DNA from: Aradus depressus
Taxonomy: Eukaryota; Arthropoda; Insecta; Hemiptera; Aradidae
Direction: 5' to 3'
Assembly (NCBI GenBank): GCA_963662175.1
Contig: OY759219.1
Span: 31,538,908 to 31,602,907, forward strand
Length of the DNA: 64,000 nt
Below the pieces are notes generated by a model. It did not search any database. It was not told the origin of the DNA and saw only the letters and a list, made by a program, of their open reading frames with translations. The translations under genes and the position numbers were made by a program. Positions 41,866 through 53,512 of the stretch are shown one piece after another; the first letter of the stretch is position 1, and every line of letters starts with the position of its first letter.

Positions 41866-42020
41866 AAGACCCTATACCCTTGATGAATAAATCTGGGTTG
41901 GCAAAAATAGGACTCCACTAGAGTCGGGCTCATGTCCACCAGAGCAACGATAGAGCTCTCTGGTAGTAGGCATTATGACCACGTTAAAGCCCGGATATGA
42001 GTCATAATAACTAACTAACC
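41866..42020 (+). repeat. SINE-A 3' half, older subfamily
   Basis: AAGACCCTATACCCTTGATG onward to GAGTCATAATAACTAACTAACC. The tail is ACTAA-type, not CCTAA, marking a different subfamily. Confidence 0.85.
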
Positions 42021-42039
42021 TTTTTTTATCATTCATTTG

Positions 42040-42500
42040 ACAGGTTATGTCCTCATTGTGTTTTGACTTCAAATATGAAATTTCCTGTCGATATGTTCAT
42101 TACATCGGCAGTTATTAGAGTTTTTGGGAAATTTGCATTAACCCTCTCCCCCAATCCTCCCACATCCTTTCGTCGATTTGGCTCAAAATCAATAGATATC
42201 GTCGTTAGAGAGTTCTGGATTCAAAACTCTAATAACTGCCGTTGTAATGAATATGTTGGAATAAAATTTCAAATGTAAATTGAAAACCCCATAAGGACGA
42301 CGCTTAAATTTTCAGCAGAATCAGCAAAGGGAAGGAAGGGGGAATCAGAGAGAGCGGCTTAACTCATAAACCCCAATAACTGTCGATGTAATGAATGTAT
42401 CCATATGAAATTTCATATTTAAAGTTAAAACCTAATGAAGACATAGTCTGTCAAATTTCAGAGATATCGGCCCAAGGAAACATTTTATCTCATAACATAT
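42040..42500. repeat. Family D, inverted pair
   Basis: Minus-oriented modules (42060-42215) meet plus-oriented ones (42216-42500), joined at AGAGTTCTGGATTCAAAACTC. Confidence 0.7.
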
Positions 42501-42770
42501 CTTTATGACAAAAAAATTAATTGTATTTAGTATATTTATTCACTTTATTTTAGTATTAAATCTGTTTCTCATAAATCAATATTATTTCAAACCGTCTGTG
42601 TATCCTCCCCTCTCTTATATATTTAATTTATCTCCTTTTCCTCTTTGTACTATATATCTATTTTCCATTTAGTTAAGGTGTTGTTAATTTAATAATTTAT
42701 CAATTTTTTTTTACCTATTTATATGTATATTTATTATTGTACGGTCTTTTTAGAGCTAACTGATATTTTA
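42501..42770. other. AT-rich, no gene
   Basis: Low complexity; ends in the target duplication of the next SINE (42759-42770). Confidence 0.5.
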
Positions 42771-43117
42771 GGTTAGGTTAGGTTTTATGACTCATGCCCG
42801 GGCTTTAACTACGAGGTCATATCGCCTACTACCAGAGCGCTCTTTCGTCACTCTGGTGGACATGAGCCCGACTCTACAGTGGGAGTCCTAAATTTTGCCT
42901 ACCTTAAATTTTTATTCATTTAGGGCAGGGGTCTTTAACGAGTACCTGACATCGTACAGGCTCGGGACCATCGCTTAACGTCCCATCCGAAGGACGGCGT
43001 GCTTAAGTTTATTTTACCTCCCAGATAAAATAAACTAAGGGCCTCGGTCGGGTTACGAACCCACGAGCTTGAGCTCAGAAGGCAAGCACGCATACCACTG
43101 AGCTACCGGCGCCCTCT
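42771..43117 (-). repeat. SINE-A, full length, intact target duplication
   Basis: 347 bp, the same length as the copy at 31905, in reverse orientation from GGTTAGGTTAGG to GGCGCCCTCT. It is flanked by a perfect 12-bp duplication ACTGATATTTTA (42759-42770 and 43118-43129). Confidence 0.96.
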
Positions 43118-43289
43118 ACTGATATTTTATTTTATTGTTTCTTTCTCTGTATTATTATGTATTTATTCTTAGGGGACATCGGTTCTAGAATATAAATTTA
43201 CTTTCATTTCATTTGATTTTTATTTCATTTCAAGTTCACTCCGGCCACAATATGGGCCTTACGTGGTTTGAAACTTTTTGATGTTTCTT

Positions 43290-43530
43290 TTTACTTCCAC
43301 AGCAAAACGAAGTATAAGGGAAATTATGTAATCGTTCAGAAATTCGAAGTCAAGTTTCCACCGGAAATTCATATTTTCCAACCCCTGGTTTCAAAAATAA
43401 AAAAAAGAAGAGATTTCAGAAGCCCCTGTTTTTTTAGCCACAACTAGAGAGAAAGCAATAACAGTTAATTAGTTTCGACTGGGGAAGAACATTGTCGGTG
43501 ATTCACCAATGAATTTTTATATTTATTTTT
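43290..43530 (+). repeat. Family D, both ends with a collapsed middle
   Basis: 5' part AAACGAAGTATAAGGGAAAT, then GTTTCCACCGGAAATTCATA. The modules are deleted and the 3' end GACTGGGGAAGAACATTGTC and GGTGATTCACC follows. Confidence 0.65.
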
Positions 43531-43934
43531 TTAATTAAATTAATTATTTTTTCTTATGTTTTTTGTTCAGTGGCGTGTAAGAACAAAACAGGTTAAAATT
43601 TGTAAAATAAGACAAAAGGTAAGTGGTTGTTTGTCTTCCCAAGGTAACATATTACCTTCTACCCAAGTTTCCCATTAAAAACCTTTTATAGAACCTATTA
43701 TTTTTACATCATTGACTTTTTGTACAATCAATCTTTAGCAACAACTAGTTTTCACACTTTTGAAAGATATTAATCACCTTTTTCCCTCAAACGTCAAACC
43801 TGATGAATTTTTTTGGCTAAAAAGTTTACAGTGAGGAAAAAAAAAAAAAAAAAATCGACAGTGAATCACCGGCAGTGTACTTCCCCAGCACGATTTATTC
43901 AATTGATTTGACTTAAAAAACAATAGATGCCTTA
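43531..43934. other. No gene; one reverse D end
   Basis: GTGAATCACCGGCAGTGTAC and TTCCCCAGCACG at 43864-43894. The rest is unassigned. Confidence 0.45.
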
Positions 43935-44502
43935 AGAGCCCCGGAGGCGATCAATTAAAATTGACAGTTTCAATTGAAGGCGCGATTGATCGAGCTTCAA
44001 TCATCACATCAATTCTAGTTTTTGTGTTCACCTTCAATTGTTATGTTTTAGACGTAGTGTTCTCGCTGATATTTTAATTTGTTAAATACTAAAATTACAT
44101 CTTTTTTTTTTATTTTAAAATGGTCTCGAACACAGACATGGGATTTATTGCATTAACTCTAGCCCTCTGCACTCGGAAGAAAGAAAAGAGAAAGAGACGT
44201 TGATCCAAAGAATGGTATAAACTGAGAAGCCGTTTTACCCACGAAAATTGAACCCGAGGATTACAAAAATGTTCTCAGATATTAACAGCAAAACAAAGTC
44301 TCTTTCCTCGAATGAAACCACCTCATCAGAAACGACACTCATCTTTGCTGTCTGGCGAACAACTGACGGAACGATTGTCAATTTGCTAGTTACACTATCA
44401 ATGGCTGCTATCAATTGCTCTTATCAATGACCTTCAATCAAAATTTCTATCAATCGCCGTCATTTAATTGATAATCGCGTCAATTGCCTCCTAGACGATC
44501 AA
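43935..44502 (+). mobile_element. PIF/Harbinger element, internally deleted
   Basis: TTA (43932-43934) precedes AGAGCCCCGGAGGCGATCAA. The right end, CAATTGCCTCCTAGACGATC and AA, is followed by TTA (44503-44505). The termini are imperfect inverted repeats. The 3-bp TTA duplication and the transposase start inside agree with PIF/Harbinger. About 570 bp remain of what should be several kilobases. Confidence 0.6.
44119..44420 (+). pseudogene. Harbinger transposase N-terminus, frameshifted
   Basis: ATG at 44119 starts MVSNTDMGFIALTLALCTRK, then KKEKRKRR, an in-frame stop, and SKEWYKLRSRFTHEN. A shift of frame gives EPEDYKNVLRY. 'RRW...W......F....L...L..ED...Y.N.LRM' is the usual start of HARBI1-like nucleases. 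Later codons in a third frame (SSLLSGEQLTERL) match the 'I.S.G.RL..TL' block. The catalytic DDE residues are absent. Confidence 0.6.
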
Positions 44503-44600
44503 TTAGTCCCATCACTGATATCATTGACAATTGTAATTTTGTTGAGAGAAACCTTTTTTAATCCTTCTCTTTAAGACCCTATCCTTTGTGAATAATTAGA

Positions 44601-44743
44601 GATGTTTTCGTCAGAGATCTTGTGGAAGTTCATTGTAAATACTACTGAATAAAACACTTAGAACGAGTCAAAAATTCCACTATATTTATATAAAATACAC
44701 AATATATTTCGCTGGTTAGAGCATTGTCAAGTGTACAGGATAC
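44601..44743 (+). repeat. Family M repeat, single-arm copy
   Basis: Matches the left flank (35749-35798), one hairpin arm and the loop of the palindrome at 36052-36231. It shows what the unit looked like before it became palindromic. Confidence 0.8.
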
Positions 44744-44787
44744 AGACATGACTGGTGGTAATATTTCGAAAAAAGTCAAGATAGATG

Positions 44788-44869
44788 GTGGGAGGGGGGA
44801 GGGGGGGGTTGGCGGGGAGGGGTAGGAGGGGAAGAGTGAGGGGGGGGGGGGGGGAGGGAAACTACCATA
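44788..44869 (+). repeat. G-rich tract
   Basis: About 80 bp, almost all purine, with many G runs of 3 or more, including one G16. It could form G-quadruplexes. It sits between family M and a low-complexity ATTAAC-rich stretch (44910-45000). Confidence 0.9.
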
Positions 44870-45074
44870 CTATATCACAATTTAATCAGAAAAAATAATT
44901 AAATAATATATCTCAATATTAACCTATTACCTATATCACAATATTAACTATATCTCAATATTAACCTATTAACTAAGTCTCAATAATAACCTATTACCAA
45001 AAAAAACTGAAATAAAAACATATTTCACCCCTGTAACATTAAATTATTAATTGTGAACAGAGCATAATAATACT

Positions 45075-45188
45075 TTGTGAATAAATGTGTGTAAGCAAAA
45101 TTTAGGACTCCCACAGTAGAGTCTGGCTCATGTCCACCAGAGCAACGAAAGAGCGCTCTGGTAGTAGGCAATATGACCAGGTAGTTGT
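45075..45188 (+). repeat. SINE-A 3' fragment
   Basis: GAATAAATGTGTGTAAGC to GACCAGGTAGTTGTCATGATG. Confidence 0.85.
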
Positions 45189-45754
45189 CATGATGAAAAA
45201 TTAATTATTTCAAAAATCGTTGCAGATTAACTAACTATCCTTAATTATTACCCGTTTGCACACAATTTTAAATGGGGCCAACTTCATGCCAAACCGAACT
45301 TATATACCAAGTTTCATAAAATTTCGATTAGTAGTTTTTGAGTTAGACGTGGGACAAGGATTTAGGAAATAAAAACTGTTCGTTTTGACTTAAAACGCAA
45401 AGTTGTGAAGAAACATTCAAATCCAGGACCAAAAATTGTTGTATCGCCTCATGATGAGGGCAACCTGGAAAGCTGGCTAGGACAAATAATACAATCAGTG
45501 AAAGGTTACGTTTTTATTTTACAAAGAGTGTTCGTTTAGAAAGAACACAAATATTTGCCTATTAAACATGAAAATCCTTTGAGAAAGATTAAAATCAAAT
45601 GGAATTTTCCTCGATGAAGTTACCCTTATCCCAGGTGAAATAATTAACTTTTTGAAAAGTTGACAGATATAAAAGGAAAGTTGATTATGAGCTTAACCCT
45701 CCGTTGTGAAACTTTTGAACCGAGTGTACAACTTTTCGTTTGCGTTAAAAAAAT
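45189..45754. other. Family K piece; no gene
   Basis: 45440-45530 carries CATGATGAGGGCAACCTGG, AAAGCTGGCTAGGAC and a tail like family K, with a damaged hammerhead core (UCAUGAU). Confidence 0.5.
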
Positions 45755-46405
45755 ATGTAATGTAATGTGAGAGTGGAGACGTTAAATTTCTTCCTAAGCA
45801 TCTCTACTACTAGAATCTAGAAGTAGAGATGCTTAGGAATCTAGTAGTAGAGATGCTTAGTAACTAGATAAATAGAAAAAATGAAATTTCACTTTCTCAG
45901 TTATATTATACGAAGTTTAGGGGAAGTAATTAATGTAATACGATGTGGAGTTTTTAACGGAATTTCATATTTTCCTATGACTAGATTCCAAATATGAAAA
46001 AAATTTGTAATGAAATGTGAGAGTGGAGACCTTAGGCTTCTTAGATTTCTCCTAGGCATCTCTAGTACTAGATAAATAGAATAAATGAAATTTAATTTCC
46101 CCAGTTATATTATACGAAGCATAGGGGAAGTAATGTAATACCATGTGGTTTTTAACGGAATTTCATATTTTCCTATGACTAGATTCCAAATATGAAAAAA
46201 ATATGTAATGAAATGTGAGAGTGGAGACCTTAGGCTTCTTAGATTTCTTCCTAGGCATCTCTACTGCTAGATAAATAGAACAAATGAAATTCCATTTTCC
46301 TAGATATATTATACGAAGTATAGGGGAAGTAATGTAATACCATGTGGAGTTTTTAACGAAATTTCATGTTTTCTTATGACTAGTTTCCAAATATGAAAAA
46401 AATAT
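45755..46405 (+). repeat. Family D 5' module in triplicate
   Basis: Three direct copies anchored on GTGAGAGTGGAGAC at 45768, 46017 and 46215 (spacing 249 and 198 bp). The first holds a nested hairpin built from AAGCATCTCTACTACTAGA and its complement (45798-45864). Each carries the TATACGAAG.ATAGGGGAAGT D 5' sequence. Confidence 0.9.
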
Positions 46406-46890
46406 GTCTGTATTTCTGTGCATCTGTGTGTGTTTGTATGTGATCTCGATAACTCCCGATCGAATGAATGTATCAACACGAAATTTCATATATGAATTCA
46501 AAACTCATAAGGACGACACTTATTAATTTTCAACAGAATCGGTAGATGGAAAGGGGGATCAGAGGGGGCTTAACTCATAAACCTCAATAACTGCCGATGT
46601 AATGAATGTATCAACATGGAATTTCATATTTAAAGCCAAAATTTAATGGGGACATAAACTGTCAAATTTCAGCTATATCGACTCAAAGGAAGGGGGCTCA
46701 ATGGGTGGGGGGCTGAATAACTGCCAAATGAATTTATCAACTCAAAATTTAGTACGAGGATTTAGGACCCTATGTAAGTCAACTGTTGAATGTAAGCGCA
46801 AACGGTCGACTGGTTTTGAAGGGAGAGCAAAAGTTAATTGATTAATTCGTCCTGGGGAAGTTCATTGCCGGTGATTCACCGACGACTTTT
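46406..46890 (+). repeat. Family D, the best 3' part
   Basis: Runs CTCGATAACTCCCGATCGAA, then three 125-140 bp modules (anchors AATGAATGTATCAACA at 46463, 46602 and a variant at 46726), then CTGGGGAAGTTCATTGCCGG and TGATTCACCGACGACTTTT. CGGTGATTCACCG is a 5-bp-stem hairpin just inside the end. Confidence 0.85.
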
Positions 46891-47012
46891 CTTTATGGTA
46901 ACCCAGTCAGCTGTTATTGTTACCATTATATTTCTATATATTGAAACATTCATGAAAGAAAAGAAAATGATATAGCTATAATAGGACTTTATTGATATAT
47001 CACAGTTTATTC

Positions 47013-47077
47013 TCCTTCGAACCCGCGATTTTGGGCTCACTATGCAAGCACTCTACCTCTGAGGTACCGGCGCTCTT
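47013..47077 (-). repeat. tRNA-like SINE head only
   Basis: Reverse reading gives GCGCCGGTACCTCAGAGGTA, GAGTGCTTGC and box B GGGTTCGAA. It matches the SINE-A head and lacks the body, so it is not a tRNA gene. Confidence 0.7.
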
Positions 47078-47305
47078 ATATTGTAATACATACAGTATTT
47101 TAAAAATACATATATTTTTTATTTATTTTTCACAGCAGACCTGACCATTCCTATATAGTGAGCCCCACCAGGCTCACGGCAACTATGCCGGCAAAATGCT
47201 TATTTTTTGGACCGATTATAGTTAATTTTGTGATTTTTATTTTCATAATTTTAATTGTTTTTGATCTATAAAGTTTTCTACTAGTTTCCTCTTCAATGTA
47301 TATTA

Positions 47306-47478
47306 ATGAAGTTGAAACGAGGTTTGTTTGTGGAGTTGAGGGCTTGTTCCAACATCACGCCTCAACGGAAGTTCTCATACAGAAATAAGTCCGATTCAAT
47401 AATTATGCAACAGAACTCCGACATAGCTAGCATCACAACATCACCAACATGCAGCCTTGCAGGAAACTCGGCTGAGGC
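47306..47478 (+). other. Open frame with mixed composition, unassigned
   Basis: Encodes RACSNITPQRKFSYRNKSDS and IIMQQNSDIASITTSPTCSL before running into a SINE-A body. It has exon-like composition but no motif or clear splice sites. Confidence 0.25.
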
Positions 47479-47632
47479 TCTTGAGCACGCCGTCCTTTGG
47501 ATGGGACGTGGTCTCGAGCCTGTACTGTCAGATACTTGTTAAAAAACCCTATCCTTGGTTACTAAGCCTGGGTAGGCACAATTTAGGCGGTATGACCTCG
47601 AAGTTAAAGTTCGCGCATGAATCACAATAACT
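47479..47632 (+). repeat. SINE-A fragment with internal deletion
   Basis: GAGCACGCCGTCCTTTGGAT to AATCACAATAACTAAC. The CAGAGCG dyad region is deleted. Confidence 0.8.
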
Positions 47633-48006
47633 AACTAGATTTGAATGAACAGATGCCTCATTTCCATGTGAATCGCAGAAAATTGCTATTTCACAAATGT
47701 ACTGTCGAAGAATGGCCTAGATATATATAGCATGACAAATAGTTCCACGAGCGACGCCGGGTATTACTGCTAGTTTTCAAATAATTTTTTAAAGTATTTT
47801 AAAACTCCAGAAAAAAAAATGTTTTCTTTAAATTTTTTTGTAAATCTGAACGTATTGTGGAATTGGTTTCATCCCGCAAGTTGTGTTTAGATGATAGAAA
47901 GACATATTTTTGACAAGCAATCTACATATATGCATAAAATTAAAGTTTTGTTTGATATTTTTGATTGATTAGAAATCCATTTCATGTTATATGTATGCAT
48001 ATATGT

Positions 48007-48237
48007 AACTCGGTCGAGGCTCTTATATCCTCCCCCCTACCTCACAGAAAAAAAAAAAAAAACCTTGCGCATCCCGCGATCCTCCGATGTCCATAAGCCT
48101 GCATGATGCCTGTACTCGTTAAGGACCCCTAGTTAACTAAGCCTGAATAGGCAAATTTTTGGACTCCCATAAAGTGTCGGGCTCATGTCCAACAGATCGA
48201 CGAAAGAGAGCTCTGGCAATGTGACCCCCTAGTTAGA
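48007..48237 (+). repeat. SINE-A, diverged subfamily
   Basis: TCGGTCGAGGCTCTTAT, an A14 run, GTACTCGTTAAGGACCCC, GGGCTCATGTCCAACAG and CGACGAAAGAGAGCTCTGG. It is more diverged than the others. Confidence 0.7.
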
Positions 48238-48469
48238 CCCACCAGACAAATTTTAAAATTGTCTTCAAAGTCCCACATATTTCTTCTTTTCTCTCTCTTA
48301 TGAAATTTTATTAAAATATATTATTCAAATTATCAAAACCATCTCAAACTAATAATTCAGATTCCAATTTCTGGTGAGTTCAGACTTAGAATAACAACTT
48401 ATGTCAAACAAAGTATATTCGCCATGCTGCCTCACGATCTACCGAATTATAATTCTGAAGAGTATAGGT

Positions 48470-49080
48470 ATATTTTTTATAAGATATAAGGGGAGTTAAG
48501 TAAACGGTCAGAAATTCGATGTTGAGTTTTTGACTGGAATTTCATATTTTCGACTCCTTGATTCCAAAAATGAAACAATTTCCTCTCTGTCATCATGTGT
48601 GTTCATGTGTCTATGAACATGATAGCTCCTGTTAGAATGAATGTATCAACACAAAATTTACCATTTAGTCATTAAATATAAAAGCAACAAAGATCTAAAT
48701 AAATATAAATACATTAAACTATAAAAAAATAAAAAAAAGAGTTTGAAATAACCATACCTGATAAAATAATTTTTTTTTGTTTGAATGAAAATTAAAATAT
48801 TTTAATAAATACAATTAAACATTTTTTATAATGAAAATAAATAAATAAAACCATTTAAAAAATTTAACAATTTAAAATTTCATGGATGGGGACAGACGAG
48901 TTGTTCTTGTCCCCCATCTGTGTCACAACTGGGAGAACGGAGTAGATGAGACTGGACAATCTATCCCCTCTCTAGAGTTGAGGAGGGGGGACTCTCTCTT
49001 CCTCCTTTCCAATTTAATTTCTACACTCTCTAAAGTATCCATCTTTCTACTTTTTTGGATATGATGTAGCAACGAGACTG
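48470..49080. repeat. Family D 5' part followed by family K
   Basis: 48490-48660 holds D 5' sequence (CGGTCAGAAATTCGATGTTG). 48700-49080 holds family K in the plus orientation (CATGGATGGGGACAGACGAG, CCCCTCTCTAGAGTTGAGG). The K motif end is missing here. Confidence 0.7.
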
Positions 49081-50512
49081 AACCGGCCCATGTCCCTGTA
49101 TTATGGAGTTGTTGGAAAAATTCAGAGTCGAATTATTTAAAGCTAAACCGGTGTTTTATTAATATATAGGTTATATAGGAGATTGTGTATTAATAAATTA
49201 TTAATTATAAATACGTTATTAAGTAGGTTATATATTAATAAATATTATTCCAAACAACTTTTTGATACATCTTCAACGGTTTAGGCAACATATATATTAA
49301 GTGGAGCTTCACTTTTACCACCACTGTTCAGCTCCTTTTAGATAAATCGTGAAAATATATTGCCTATAGGAAGAAATAAGCTCCCCAACGATGAAAGAAT
49401 TATCCAAATCTATTAAGTAGTTTTTGAGATTACCTCAAATTCACAAACAAACAAATGTTATCTCTTTATAAATTAAAAAATAATATATTTTCTTACCTGT
49501 AAAAACTTCAGTATACTTCGTTAATGCTGGTTCCTCTTCTCCAAGAACACGCTCTGGAATTTAGGAATAACTAAATTAATTAACAATTATTATTTATTAA
49601 ATACCTAATTAATTAAAATACCTAATTACTCTAGAATACGTTATTTCATCACCAAAAGGACCAACAAGTTTGAATTAAAAATCAATAGTTGACATATACG
49701 GGCTTCTGAATTCTTGTACTATAGTTAGTTAGTTATTATGACTCTTGCCCGAACCTTAACTAAAATATCATATGTGTTTTGTGACCAAAGTTATAGGTGC
49801 TTCATGTTGTGTTTCTGTCCGCTTCTGCGATGTCGACGTTGCTCAGGTACGAATGTTACACTGGTTTGAAGACTGAAGTTGGGAGGGGGGGGGGGGGGGG
49901 AGGAGGAGGAGTTTTTGTAGCGTGATTTCTAAAAACATTCTTTGATAGCCACACACATATTTTCACTTAACTCATCAACGGGCTATCTACAAACAGGTTA
50001 AATTCACCTATTATAATTATTATGAGCGTGTGTACATACATTCTGCAAACATGATGAATTATGTAGTAGACTGTATTTATTATGAGGTCACTGTGGAGTT
50101 CTCTGTTGTTTACGAAAGGTGGGCATTCTGTTGTAAGTCCAAGGGTGTTTACTGAAAGACCTGAATGTGTTATAGATTAGATGTTTTAACAGAGCGTACA
50201 CTTGTGATCCAGGATGTACGGCAATACCTACCGTCTTGGTGAAAAGTGCAATTTCAACGTTAGTTCTTGAAAAAAAAATTATAATAAACTGTTTCACACA
50301 TAATTTCAATTTGGATTATGACAATATAGTATTAATTGATGTTCGTTTTACTTTCACATCAATATGAAGTATAGGGGAAGTTATGTAATGTCAGGAATTC
50401 ATCAATAAGTTGAGCATTTACTGAAATTTCAAGTTTTCGGGACGTGAAGGTCATTATGCAATGTGAGATTGGAAACGCGAAATGGCGCATCGGCAATGGA
50501 TTGCAGTTAGTT
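49081..50512. other. No gene; SINE-A tail and G tract
   Basis: A SINE-A tail in reverse at 49726-49772 and a G-rich tract at about 49881-49910. The minus-strand 73-codon frame (50309-50088) has no motif. 50340-50470 has a family D 5' piece. Confidence 0.5.
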
Positions 50513-50815
50513 GTGCCGGGCTATACGACGAAGAGGTCATATCGTCTACTATCGTCTACTATCGCTATATCGCTCTGCTCTTGCTTCGCTCTGCTGGACA
50601 TATGCTAGACTCTACAATAAGAGTTCTACATTTTGCCTAACCAAAATTACACTTTAACAACTACATGGACATCGCAGTGACTCGGGAACATCGCTTAACG
50701 TCACATCCAAAAGACGGCGTGCTCAATGTTTTTTTTTTATCTCCCTGATAAAATAACTTAAGGGCTGGGATTCGAACCCGCGACCTTGAGTTCAGTAGGC
50801 AAGAACGCTACCTCA
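50513..50815 (-). repeat. SINE-A, diverged, nearly complete
   Basis: Reverse copy with GCCGGGCTATACGACG, TCATATCGTCTACTATCG duplicated, CATCGCTTAACGTCACATCC, and box B GGGATTCGAACCCGC. The head is partly lost. Confidence 0.8.
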
Positions 50816-51109
50816 ATTTAGAGTTTATAGAAAATGGCGGATAATAAAATTGTGGTGTAAGGTTATTTATTCATGTATGCATCGGCAGAAAGAGCCTTGT
50901 TGGTGGGGTTCCAGAAAATTAAATGAGCCCCAGGTGAATTCTTGAAAATTTGAATTCTAATGACTGATAATTCAGTCCAGGTTTTTTTATTCTCTCCTGG
51001 GCATCAAAATATGTAAATTAATGCGTATATAGTATATATGACGTTTATATAGTAGGTATATATGTATATTGTGATAATAAAAAATATAATGTTAAATAAA
51101 ATATAAAAT

Positions 51110-51485
51110 AATAATAATAATGAAAAAATCTAATAATTAAATAATAATTGAAATAAACTAATAATAAATATTATTACATTTCCTATAGAAATTGTAGCTG
51201 GTCTTTTACTAAATTTTGATTTCTACAGTAGTTTCCGAAAAGGGTCCTAAAAAATATCGAAAGTTCAAGACTTGCAATTTTGATGAAAGAGCAGTATTTA
51301 AAAAAAATTCAACTAATAATTATTTCAATTGGATTTCTTCTAAAGATAATAATGAGATATATTATTTTTCTAAAAATGTTAAATCTAATCCAAAGGTATT
51401 AATTATCTTACTGGGATCACCGGGAAAATAAATAGCATAGAACAAGAGAACAAATATTGTGTTTATTTAACTTAGCCTACATTAT
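51110..51485 (+). repeat. Family R repeat with a 71-codon ORF
   Basis: The fullest of three copies. The ORF (51216-51431) encodes a basic then polar chain (KKYRKFKTCNFDERAVFKKN, then NNYFNWISSKDNNEIYYFSK). The reverse copy at 20230-20590 has the matching codons broken by indels, so the frame may once have been coding. Protein family unknown. Confidence 0.55.
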
Positions 51486-53512
51486 AAATTAAATAAACTA
51501 TGGTCCGATTCGTTCACCTTCAAAAGTTATTCTTGATTTCGTAACATTTTTAATTTTCCTACCTCTTCTCAATATATCGATCATATCTCAGAACGTATTT
51601 GTCATAAATCAAATTCAATAACACCATTGGAAACAACATTAAATTTCCTATAAGAAACAGAAGTTTTATTTAGAAATTTAATTCATTATAGTTTTTTACA
51701 GCGACTTTAAGCTCAACTCTACAGCGCTTCGACTGTTAGAAAGAACTTTTGAATGGTGTTTTCTTACCCTTTTTTTCAAGGGTAGCGTACGATCCGATTA
51801 CGGAAAAAAATATCTACATTTCATCAGCTTTCCAATAAATATAAATATTATAGGGTGTCTTTTTCGTTTTGTTAAAGAAAATAAGAAAGAAATGTAAAAA
51901 CCAATGAAATACAAAATTGACAACTGTGAGAAAAATACCCAAAGATTAGCTCTAATCTTTCTCATAAATCAAAGTTTATTACTATGGTTAAAATGATGGA
52001 ATTGGGAATGATAAAAAAAATAATAATAGAAAATTATGATTTAATTAGGTATATAGTATATACATTTTTATTGTAATCTTACAAACTAATTTCTACATCT
52101 ACTTTATATTTTCTTTTCTTATTGTTTTTGTGGGCAGTCTTTAATTCAATCTCACATTGAGCATATATACTATATATATATATACTATATATATATATAA
52201 AGTACCTTTGCGCATCTACGTACTTCCACTGTTATATTTTCTGATTCGGGAGATACAGGCCGGAAACCGTCTTGAATTGATATCACAAATCCCATTTTTC
52301 AGACATTTGCTTGATTTACGCGGAAACGGTCAGTCCCATCAAAAAATTGGTTCTTATCAAAAATGTTTCTTGTTAAATTTCCAATCGCCAAATTTGCCCT
52401 CAAATTTTTTTTTTATTCTTGTTGAGTTTCTTTTTTGTTTTCTTTTCTTATGCAGTCAATATTTATATTCATGTCAGTGGTTTAGGCAGAACCTAAACAT
52501 ATAACAGAACTATGTATTTATTAAATAAATAAATAAAAACTAAGCCCTTCAGAGTGTAACGTCACAATTGAAAAATAATAAGGTGATTTTTCCTCATTTT
52601 TTTAAGGCTCATTAAAGTGAAAAAGGACGACAAAAAAGGTCCCTATTGTGCAATCAATTTTCTGACTACCAGGATTTTTTTTTTAGTTCTGAAAAATGCA
52701 TTGGATCTATAATCTATTTCAAAAATGTGAAAATTCATTAATAATGTTATGAAAAAAACTTTTTGGTCAAATAGCAAAAAATAATAAAAAAAAGTCTTCG
52801 CCTCGAAGAGAATGAAAACTTGTACGTTCACGTTCAATAGGATCGACGACATCTTTTGCAGAAAAATAAACAATGGGAAAGTTTGAACTCCGCCAGCCTT
52901 CAATTCTCACTTAGGCCCTTCAAGGAAACCTCAGGTCTTTTCTTTACATTTTGAAGACTTGTCACAGCTTCTTCTTCCCCACAAAACCATAATGAAAACT
53001 CCTGTCCTAATTAGTTTCAGGAGTTTCTATCACTTTCAATAAATCCGCTTAACTTAAAGATTGTTCAAGCGGATATACGAGAAAAACTATAACTGCTTTA
53101 AGACTCAATTTGGAATTCTGTAAAACCTACTCTACCGTGAAAGTGAAAAGTAGCCAATGTGGATTGGGACTAGTTGACAAACAGCTAGGCCCTTCCTTGG
53201 ACCTCAGTCCTCACTCTGACAGGAGGGTCTGCTCACGGGACTGAATTAGTGTCCTGTTATCAATTCTCAAGCTGGTTTGGTCCAAACCATCAATCAGAGA
53301 CAGAACATCACTCACTCTCCAAATGGTATCCACACCCACCTCTTAATCAATTTTTGAAAAAAAAAAATCTAGGAACATGACAAATTTGAAAGAAGCCAAT
53401 TTAATTGATAGAATCAATAAAAAAAAATAGTTTCAAGAACTAAAACCTGACTACAAAAAGTAAAAATAAAAAATATGGTTATTACCGAACTTTCTTATAT
53501 CAAACACATTTG
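51486..53512. other. No gene; TA runs and family E remnant
   Basis: A palindromic TATA run at 52164-52200 and an E-like segment at 52205-52400. The 115-codon frame at 52157 is translated TA repeat plus E sequence. 52620-53340 is unassigned. Confidence 0.45.

Noticed and set aside
46850..46890. Helitron 3' end
   Set aside because: There is a small hairpin near the family D end, but no CTRR terminus, no matching TC 5' end and no Rep/helicase ORF.
52157..52504. 115-codon plus-strand ORF
   Set aside because: Starts in a TATA microsatellite and continues through family E repeat; no motif.
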